Shown here: in pieces, positions 57,862 through 64,000 of the stretch | Layout: the number at the start of each line of letters is the position of its first letter | How positions within the stretch are numbered: position 1 is the first letter of the stretch | Assembly: GCF_016427555.1 (NCBI RefSeq) | Contig: NZ_JAELVS010000003.1 | Span: forward strand, 212,550 to 276,549 | From: Marinobacter litoralis | GTDB lineage: Bacteria; Pseudomonadota; Gammaproteobacteria; Pseudomonadales; Oleiphilaceae | DNA length: 64,000 nt | Reading direction: 5' to 3' | Translations under genes and position numbers: made by a program | Notes under the pieces: model-generated | Told to the model about the DNA's origin: nothing | The model's database searches: none | Seen by the model: only the letters and a program-made list of their open reading frames with translations

Positions 57862-58407
57862 ATGCTCTCAAAACGAATGCAGCCGCTGACATCCCAAGCG
57901 CGGCGATCCTATGTCGAGTTAATGTTCCAAGTCATGGGCCGCGCATTGCAAGCGATTAGCGAAGTGGACGAGGTAGCACGCGACGAGATCAAGCGCCTGC
58001 CCGATGGTTTTCTCTTTGAGATGCAGGTTATGCCTGCCGGCCCAAAGCTGATCGTGGAGCACACGGGCGATGGTCGCCTTCGTTTTCTTGGCGATGAGGC
58101 ACCGCGGCCTATAGACCTGTCTATTCAGTTCAAACACATCGCACACGCGTTTCTGGTGTTGTCATTCCAGGAAAAAACATCCGTAGCGTTTGCAAACGAC
58201 CGCATGCTGGTGGATGGCGATGTTAGCCTCGCCATCCGTATGACGCGGGTTCTGAACCGTTTGGAAGCGTTTATCCTGCCCAAGCTGGTTGCGGAACGCG
58301 CGGTGAAGGAATACCCGGACCACATCAATTTTCCGAATAAACTCATCAGCGCTGCCCGTATTTACCTGAGAGTAGCCACCAACCTTGTCGAGACAGCGAG
58401 AGCATAA
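57862..58407 (+). CDS. SCP2 sterol-binding domain protein
   Basis: The 181-residue protein has an SCP2-like domain (about 45-160). Characteristic parts are DLSIQFKHIAHAFLVLSFQEKTSVAFANDRMLVDGDVSLAIRM and EAFILPKLV in shortened form. SCP2 domains bind fatty acids, sterols or acyl-CoA. Its stop TAA overlaps the start of the alcohol dehydrogenase gene (TAATG), so the two are made together. The pairing suggests a hydrophobic alcohol or aldehyde substrate, which is inference. Confidence 0.8.
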   Translation: MLSKRMQPLTSQARRSYVELMFQVMGRALQAISEVDEVARDEIKRLPDGFLFEMQVMPAGPKLIVEHTGDGRLRFLGDEAPRPIDLSIQFKHIAHAFLVLSFQEKTSVAFANDRMLVDGDVSLAIRMTRVLNRLEAFILPKLVAERAVKEYPDHINFPNKLISAARIYLRVATNLVETARA

Positions 58408-59594
58408 TGACCAACAAATATTACGAGTTCTTCTGCCCGGTAAAAGTGATCGCAGGCAAAGCCGCCTTGGAACACATTCCGTTTGAACTGACCAGCCTGG
58501 CCGCAAAGCGCCCGATGATCATCACCGACAAAGGCGTGCGAGCAGCCGGCCTGCTCGACCCGGTCATCGCTGCGTGCGAAGAAAGCGGCCTGGACATTGT
58601 TTCGATTTACGATGACGTTCCGCCGGATTCGTCAACAACCGTGGTGGCCACAATCGCCAAGGTTTATCGCAAGGAAAAATGCGATTCGATCATCGCTGTA
58701 GGCGGTGGGTCTGCCATCGACACCGGCAAAGCCGTGAATATTCTGGTTTCAGAAGGTGGTGACGACATCGCCGAATACAGTGGTGCAGGCATCCTAAAAC
58801 ACCCGCTGAAGCCCTTTTTCGTGGTTCCAACCACCGCAGGTACGGGTTCGGAAGTCACTTCTGTGGCCGTTATCACCGATGAAAAACGAGGCGTAAAGCT
58901 GCCCTACTCGTCGCCATTCCTGCTGCCGAATGCCGCCATTATCGACCCCCGAATGACCCTAACGTTGCCGCCGCACATCACCGCGGCCACGGCGATGGAC
59001 GCACTTACCCACGCCACGGAAGCTTTCACGTGCATGGGCAAGAACCCGTTGAGCGACGCTTACGCAACGGCCGCGGTTAAAAAGGTCAGCCAGTCACTGC
59101 TGAAAGTGATGGACACCCCCAAAGACGAAGAAGGTCGTCTCGATCTGGCCCAAGCCTCTACCATGGCCGGCATCGCCTTCTCCAATTCAATGGTTGGCCT
59201 TGTTCACGCACTTGGGCACGCCACCGGCGCGATTGTTCACCTGCCACACGGGCTGTGCATGAGTTTGTACCTGCCCTACGTGCTGGAGTTCAATCTGGAA
59301 AGCATTCGCGAGCCTCTGGGCGAGTTGTTGCTCCATCTGGAAGGCCCCGAAGTGTATTCGGCAACGCCGGCAGCCCGTCGCGCCGAAGCCAGCATTTCCT
59401 CTATTCGCAAGCTTCGCGATGAACTCTACAAGCGCTGTAAGCTGCCACGAACCTTGAAGGAAACCGAGAAAGTCACCGAGGATCAACTGGAAGCCATTGC
59501 CACAATGGCTTTGGACGACGGCTCGATCATGTTCAACCCGAAAGAAGTGTCGCTTGACGATGCGATGACGATCCTGCGTAGAGCCTGGGCTTAA
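58407..59594 (+). CDS. Iron-type (group III) alcohol dehydrogenase
   Basis: The 395-residue protein has the NAD(P)-binding GGGSAIDTGKA and the Fe-binding residues Asp198, His202 (MDALTHATEAF), His267 and His281 (LVHALGHATGAIVHLPHG), all conserved. Group III alcohol dehydrogenases reduce aldehydes or oxidise alcohols. The coupled SCP2 gene hints at a lipid substrate such as a fatty alcohol; this is not shown by sequence alone. A hairpin at 59611-59645 follows. Confidence 0.9.
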   Translation: MTNKYYEFFCPVKVIAGKAALEHIPFELTSLAAKRPMIITDKGVRAAGLLDPVIAACEESGLDIVSIYDDVPPDSSTTVVATIAKVYRKEKCDSIIAVGGGSAIDTGKAVNILVSEGGDDIAEYSGAGILKHPLKPFFVVPTTAGTGSEVTSVAVITDEKRGVKLPYSSPFLLPNAAIIDPRMTLTLPPHITAATAMDALTHATEAFTCMGKNPLSDAYATAAVKKVSQSLLKVMDTPKDEEGRLDLAQASTMAGIAFSNSMVGLVHALGHATGAIVHLPHGLCMSLYLPYVLEFNLESIREPLGELLLHLEGPEVYSATPAARRAEASISSIRKLRDELYKRCKLPRTLKETEKVTEDQLEAIATMALDDGSIMFNPKEVSLDDAMTILRRAWA

Positions 59595-59610
59595 CCCCCC
59601 CCTCGATAAT

Positions 59611-59645
59611 AAATTGCTACCCGGCAGCAGTCGGGTAGCAATTTG
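59611..59645 (+). terminator. Hairpin after the alcohol dehydrogenase gene
   Basis: AAATTGCTACCCG and CGGGTAGCAATTT form perfect 13-base arms around an eight-base loop. The T tail is short, so termination may need a factor. Confidence 0.5.
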
Positions 59646-59765
59646 CTACATAAACAGCATTTCACATCCACCATTAAAAAGGTACTATTCTGTTAGCATT
59701 CCGCCTCGGTGTAAGCTGGAAAGCTTTTTAATAGCTTCATCTACCCGGCCGTCAGGGTTTCTTCC

Positions 59766-60548
59766 ATGTATTTTGAACGCATCTGCACACTTCGCGTTTT
59801 AGCCAAACTCCTGGCCTTTTCGCTTGTACTTTCGACCGCCGGCGCCAGCGCTTCTGAAAGCGTTGCTGAGTCTCCAAAAACTTTCCGTCTCAACGTCTCT
59901 CCTCACGGATACCCTCCCTATCTGATTGTTGATAATGACCAGCCGTCTGGCATCCTATGGGACGTAATGGAAACCATTGCCCCGCGCTTGGGCTACCAGC
60001 TGATACCCAGAAAAATTCCGCGAAAACGGGTAGACGGCATGCTGATGGACGGTTACATCGACGGCACGCTGAGAGCTATTGAATGGACAGAAAACCCCGA
60101 AAATTTTCTGTTCACTCAAGCGGTGGTAAATGTCGAAGAAGTACTGTTCGTCGAGCAGGATTCAAAAATCGTATTCTCGCACCCCTCCGATCTGTTCGGG
60201 CACACCGTCGTTGCGCATTTAGGGTATAAATATCCGCTTCTTGCTCCTTACTTCGAGCAAAATAAAATCAAACGATTCAACGTGTCCAACGACAAAGATC
60301 TGTTCCGGTATGTCTTGTTGGGGGACCGCTTTGACGCAGCCTTGGCCGACCGACTGGTAGGCCAATGGATCTTGCGCAACGAGGGGCTTTCGAACCGGTT
60401 ACGGGCTTCAACGGTCAATATCAGCGAATATGGTTACCGCCTGATGCTCCGAAAGGATTGGACGGATTTCGCGCAAGGCTTCAACCGCGAACTGTCGGCC
60501 ATGCGCGAGAATGGCGAACTGGACGCCATTCTCGCGAATTACCGTTAA
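59766..60548 (+). CDS. Orphan extracellular solute-binding protein (SBP_bac_3-like)
   Basis: The 260-residue protein has an N-terminal signal sequence with a hydrophobic stretch (LRVLAKLLAFSLVLSTAGASA), then a periplasmic domain of the amino-acid binding type (SPHGYPPYLIVDNDQPSGILWDVMETIAPRLGYQ) and the ending NRELSAMRENGELDAILANYR. No transporter genes or sensor domain are adjacent. Such orphan binding proteins often act with other systems; the ligand is unknown. Confidence 0.82.
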   Translation: MYFERICTLRVLAKLLAFSLVLSTAGASASESVAESPKTFRLNVSPHGYPPYLIVDNDQPSGILWDVMETIAPRLGYQLIPRKIPRKRVDGMLMDGYIDGTLRAIEWTENPENFLFTQAVVNVEEVLFVEQDSKIVFSHPSDLFGHTVVAHLGYKYPLLAPYFEQNKIKRFNVSNDKDLFRYVLLGDRFDAALADRLVGQWILRNEGLSNRLRASTVNISEYGYRLMLRKDWTDFAQGFNRELSAMRENGELDAILANYR

Positions 60549-60566
60549 CTGCAAGGCAAGGAAGCA

Positions 60567-63053
60567 TCACTCCAACCGACGCAGAAGCAGCATCGGTGAA
60601 ACGCTCAAGACCGGACGCAACTGCCAGCGACCGAACATCGCCAATAACAAGGCGCTAACAGCCGGAACGGTTAATACCACCTGCCAGTGCCAGCGAAACT
60701 CGCCTTCAAACGCACGTGCCTGGAGCGCATAAACCGCGGTCTCAGCGGCCAGAACACCCAGCACTCCCGCAAAAATGCCCAGCAAGGCAAACTCGAGCAT
60801 CGTGCTTCGTACCAACAACAACTGTTGGCCGCCCAAAGTTCGCAACAAAGCACCTTCCCGCTGCCGATCACGAAGCGTCGCATTCACGACCGCAGCCATG
60901 ACCACCAGCGCTGCCGCAAGAATCAAAGCCAGTATCGCTTCGATGGCTTGTGTTACTTGCTGAACAATCTCCTGAATACGCTTGATGATGTGATCAATCT
61001 CCAAGACCGACACCGTCGGGTAGTCACGGGAAAACTCGTTCAACATGAGCTTGTTGCTTTCATCCAGATGAAAGCTGGTGATCCATGTGGCGGGCATGTC
61101 GGCCAGTCCGCCACCCGGTGGAAACGCCATGTAAAAGTTGGGTTTCATGCTATCCCATTGAACACTTCGTATGCTGGCGACCGGCTCCGTGACTTTCTCG
61201 GAGCCAATGGTGAACGTTAATTGGTCCCCCAGCTTTAAGCCCAGTTTGCTGGCTAATTCGGCTTCAACCGACACACCCTTCGCATTGTCGCCCGCGAACC
61301 AGTCGCCTTCGAGAATCCGGTTATCGGCGGGAAGCTGCTCCATCCAGGTCAGGTTTAATTCCCGGTTGAGGGCATTGATTCGTTCATCCTTACTCACGGT
61401 TTCTTTGACGGGCTGCCCATTGAGTTCCGTCAGCCGCCCCCGAACCATCGGGTAAACCGTGTCCAAGGGCACACCTCGTTCGGCCCAAAAGGCTTCAACC
61501 GATGCGACATCGTCGGGCGCAATGTTGATCAGAAAGTGATTGGGCGTATCTTCCGGCAACTGTGCTTGCCAGTCCTCCAACAGTGATGAACGGACCAACA
61601 CCAAAGTGGCAGCCAGCATCAGGGTCAGCGCAAACACAGCCATTTGCGACATGCTGGCCTGACGATGCCGATACAGCCCGACAAGGGCGAGGCGCCATGC
61701 GTTTCCACCTCCGCGTATTCGGCGCAGCACGGATACCATCAGCCATCCTACGAGCGCCAGCACCGTTAACAGGATCGCCAAACCACCCAGTAACGAAACC
61801 ACTAGGGAGAGCTCGCCAGCGTAAAACCAAACCAAGCCAAAAACCGCGACCAGCGCGATAAGGATATCGGGCAGCACTTCCCTTCCGGTTTCACCCGGCT
61901 GAGCCCGCAACACTCTCATGGCCGGGACATTTTTCAGGCGGCGAATGGGAGGATAGGCGAACGCAAATAACGAAATCAGGGCGGTCAATAACGCCGGAGT
62001 GAGTGCCTCGGGGGCCAGGTAAAGATCAATCGGGCGTTCCAGCAAGTCGCTCAACATGCGTACAAGCAACCAAAACAGAGGCAATGCAACCGTCAGCCCG
62101 CCCGCGATACCGATGACGCCCCACACCGCCAGGCGGCGCAAGTACAACCGGCCAATGCCCGCACCTGTTAGCCCCAAGGTTTTTAGCAGTGCAACGGTAT
62201 CGCGCTGAGAAAGTGCATACTGGCGGCTCGCCACCGCAACCGCTACAGCCGCCAGCAACACCGCGAGACTGCCACCCAGCAGCAGGAAGCGCTCGGCACG
62301 CTCCAATGAGCGTGAGAACGTTTCACCATCCCGCACGCCTTCCCACTCGTGACTGGGCTGTAATTGCGGCTCCAGCCACTGGTAATAGTTCTCAAGCAGA
62401 CGCTCATCGCCGGCAAACAGGTAAACGAACTCCACCCGGCTACCTTCCTGCAGCACACCGGTCGCCGCTACATCATCCACGTGCATCATCACTCGCGGCG
62501 CCAGGGACGACAGCCGGAAACCACCATCCGGCTCACGAATCAGCAAATTCGAAACGGTCAGTTTAAGATTCCCGAGTTCCAGGCTGTCGCCAATCTCGAG
62601 CTCCAATAACTTAAGCAACCTCGGGTTGATCCAAATCTCTCCCGGCCTTGGCCCCGCATCAACCGTCATTCGTGAAGATTGCGCGTTTGCCTGCACGTCG
62701 ATGTCGCCCCGCAGCGGATATTCGTCGCTAACGGCTTTCACCGAAACCAGCTGGAATCCGCTTTCGCCGAACACCATGGTTGAGAACTTGATCATCTGCC
62801 CGGTTTCCAGGCCTCGGCTTTGCGCCTCATCGATCCACCCCGCTGGCACCGGCTTCCCGTTCTCTGCTTCAAGCTGGCGGTCTGCCGCTAAAAATGAGCT
62901 GGCGGAAGACACCAAGGTTCGCTGAAGCTGGTTTGCGAAGAGCGCAATGGTCGCGACCGTTGCCACGGCAATCATCAGGGCAACCAACACAACCCGAACA
63001 TCCCGCTCGCGCCAGTCTCGACTTACGGACATTAATTTTTTTGCGGCAGCCAT
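60567..63053 (-). CDS. ybbP: ABC transporter permease with FtsX-like domains (YbbP)
   Basis: The 828-residue protein has an N-terminal membrane helix and large periplasmic domain, then groups of FtsX-like helices (about 260-340, 390-490 and 700-820). Segments such as LRTLGGQQLLLVRSTMLEFALLG near the end are typical of YbbP. It pairs with YbbA (start overlaps its stop by one base, TGATG). Its neighbourhood with divergent tesA is conserved in gammaproteobacteria. Its cargo is unclear; lipid-linked roles are discussed. Confidence 0.92.
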   Translation of the reverse strand: MAAAKKLMSVSRDWRERDVRVVLVALMIAVATVATIALFANQLQRTLVSSASSFLAADRQLEAENGKPVPAGWIDEAQSRGLETGQMIKFSTMVFGESGFQLVSVKAVSDEYPLRGDIDVQANAQSSRMTVDAGPRPGEIWINPRLLKLLELEIGDSLELGNLKLTVSNLLIREPDGGFRLSSLAPRVMMHVDDVAATGVLQEGSRVEFVYLFAGDERLLENYYQWLEPQLQPSHEWEGVRDGETFSRSLERAERFLLLGGSLAVLLAAVAVAVASRQYALSQRDTVALLKTLGLTGAGIGRLYLRRLAVWGVIGIAGGLTVALPLFWLLVRMLSDLLERPIDLYLAPEALTPALLTALISLFAFAYPPIRRLKNVPAMRVLRAQPGETGREVLPDILIALVAVFGLVWFYAGELSLVVSLLGGLAILLTVLALVGWLMVSVLRRIRGGGNAWRLALVGLYRHRQASMSQMAVFALTLMLAATLVLVRSSLLEDWQAQLPEDTPNHFLINIAPDDVASVEAFWAERGVPLDTVYPMVRGRLTELNGQPVKETVSKDERINALNRELNLTWMEQLPADNRILEGDWFAGDNAKGVSVEAELASKLGLKLGDQLTFTIGSEKVTEPVASIRSVQWDSMKPNFYMAFPPGGGLADMPATWITSFHLDESNKLMLNEFSRDYPTVSVLEIDHIIKRIQEIVQQVTQAIEAILALILAAALVVMAAVVNATLRDRQREGALLRTLGGQQLLLVRSTMLEFALLGIFAGVLGVLAAETAVYALQARAFEGEFRWHWQVVLTVPAVSALLLAMFGRWQLRPVLSVSPMLLLRRLE

Positions 63054-63781
63054 CAGTCAGCCGACTCCCGAGCGGCATTGGGCTCGCTCAAAACACCGGC
63101 CTCGATATGAAACGTACGATTACAGCGAGCGGCCAGTTTTTCATCATGGGTCACCATGACAAGGGTGGCCCCCTGTTCCCGGTTCAAATCCATCAGCAAA
63201 TCGGAAACCGATTGGCCGGTTCGGTTGTCCAAATTCCCTGTGGGCTCATCCGCGAACAGAATACTGGGTTCGGAGGCGAAAGCGCGGGCGATGGCTACGC
63301 GTTGTTGCTCCCCTCCTGATAGCTGCCTCGGGGTATGGTTCAGGCGCTCGCCCAATCCGACGCGTTCAAGCAATTCCCGAGCGCGTTGATGAGGCGCTTC
63401 TATTCCAGCCAGCTCAAGGGGTAACATGACGTTCTCCAACGCACTTAGCGCCGGAAGCAATTGAAAAGACTGAAAAACAAAGCCGACTCGCCGTGCGCGA
63501 AGCTTTGCACGTTCGTCTTCGGTAAGGCGACTGATCACGGCACCATCCAGTTCGACGGTGCCTTCGCTTGGGGTATCCAGCCCTGCCAGCAGGCCCAGCA
63601 GGGTGGTCTTGCCGGAACCGGAACGACCGACAATGGCTACGGATTCACCGCGATTGATTTCCAGGTTTACGCCCTGCAAGATCGTCAGCGTATCGGTTTC
63701 CAGACTGACTTGGTGGGTCAATCCGGTTACTCGCAGCATGGGGCTAGGTTCTTTTTTTGTCAGATCCGTCATTTGATTCAC
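63053..63781 (-). CDS. ybbA: ABC transporter ATPase (YbbA)
   Basis: The 242-residue ATPase has Walker A (GRSGSGKTTLL), signature (LSGGEQQRVAIARAF), Walker B (SILFADEPTGNLD) and the His switch (MVTHDEKLA), of the LolD-like type. A GTG at 63781 with GGAG five bases upstream is the likely start. It is divergent from tesA, and coupled to ybbP. Confidence 0.93.
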   Translation of the reverse strand: MNQMTDLTKKEPSPMLRVTGLTHQVSLETDTLTILQGVNLEINRGESVAIVGRSGSGKTTLLGLLAGLDTPSEGTVELDGAVISRLTEDERAKLRARRVGFVFQSFQLLPALSALENVMLPLELAGIEAPHQRARELLERVGLGERLNHTPRQLSGGEQQRVAIARAFASEPSILFADEPTGNLDNRTGQSVSDLLMDLNREQGATLVMVTHDEKLAARCNRTFHIEAGVLSEPNAARESAD

Positions 63782-63838
63782 GGTTGCTCCGTTAGCTGGC
63801 GTTCAATGTTTTCGTTTTTAAGGGTACACGAATCTATT

Positions 63839-64000
63839 ATGCATAAGGCACTTACGTTCGTTTGGTCGTTTTTTCTCTTTGTCGGTTTCATGCTGTCCTC
63901 GCCCGCCATGGCGAATCAGTCCACGTTGCTGGTTGTTGGCGACAGTTTGAGTGCCGCTTACGGGGTTCCTTCCGAGACCGCTTGGGTGGCTCTGCTGCGT
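63839..64000 (+). CDS. tesA: Multifunctional acyl-CoA thioesterase I/protease I/lysophospholipase TesA (partial, runs off the window)
   Basis: The first 54 codons are present. A signal peptide (MHKALTFVWSFFLFVGFMLS, ending near SPAMA) is followed by the GDSL motif LLVVGDSLSAAYG with the catalytic serine and ETAWVALLR. TesA is a periplasmic SGNH hydrolase. Its divergence from ybbA is the standard arrangement. The rest lies outside the window. Confidence 0.9.
   Translation, partial: MHKALTFVWSFFLFVGFMLSSPAMANQSTLLVVGDSLSAAYGVPSETAWVALLR

Overview
The window is chromosomal DNA of a marine gammaproteobacterium, most likely Marinobacter or a close relative. The inference rests on gene order and on familiar gene forms: pilW-rlmN-ndk-isc, trmJ/suhB, secDF-yajC-tgt-queA, a split adenosylcobalamin-dependent ribonucleotide reductase (nrdJa/nrdJb) as in Pseudomonas, two sigma-54-type flagellar operons (flgBCDE and flgFGHIJKL), a DUF6160/FilA-like surface protein, and divergent ybbAP/tesA. 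Coding density is high. I see no insertion sequence, prophage, CRISPR array or rRNA operon.

Layout. 1-5.1 kb: housekeeping genes on the minus strand (rodZ start, pilW, rlmN, ndk, iscS, iscR, cysE), then trmJ, divergent from suhB. 7-12.6 kb: secF, secD, yajC, tgt, queA and a tRNA-Leu(CAA) on the minus strand. 12.8-24.1 kb: flgL to flgB, covering rod, hook, rings, muramidase and hook-junction proteins, with a -24/-12 promoter before flgB and another before flgF. 24.3-33 kb: nitroreductase, membrane adenylate cyclase, queF, a YadGH-type ABC exporter, two lipoproteins of unknown function, a degenerate HD-GYP protein and a PilZ protein. 33-36 kb: iron(III) ABC transporter genes fbpA-fbpB behind a Fur-type promoter. 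36-41.6 kb: acyl-CoA synthetase, a three-gene TrpXYZ-like ABC transporter and a FilA-like protein. 41.9-49.5 kb: nrdJa-nrdJb behind paired NrdR boxes, a small membrane-anchored protein, GNAT, methylguanine-DNA methyltransferase, a diiron-like PF10118 protein, class I aldolase and dusC. 49.6-64 kb: katG, a DUF2835 protein, htpG, two hotdog thioesterases, a DUF599 protein, an M48 lipoprotein protease, an SCP2-ADH pair, an orphan solute-binding protein, ybbP-ybbA and the start of tesA.

How the genes work together. The flg block builds the flagellar rod, hook and rings. tgt, queA and queF serve queuosine synthesis at two separate places. SecDF-YajC supports protein export. IscR/IscS, katG, fbpAB and nrdJab link iron, oxidative stress and DNA precursor supply, and several carry recognisable operators (IscR type 1, Fur, NrdR).

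Most notable observations. (1) The suhB product has lost the catalytic DPxDGTTN motif of inositol monophosphatases and looks like a pseudoenzyme. (2) The isc locus is reduced to iscR-iscS, with iscU-iscA-hscB-hscA-fdx absent before ndk, and IscS lacks its C-terminal tail of about 23 residues. (3) Two large perfect palindromes with related cores in opposite orientation lie between htpG and the thioesterase genes. (4) The HD-GYP protein lacks nearly all metal ligands. (5) An SCP2 lipid-binding protein is translationally coupled to an iron-type alcohol dehydrogenase. No single wholly new multigene system is evident. Functions of several small proteins remain open.
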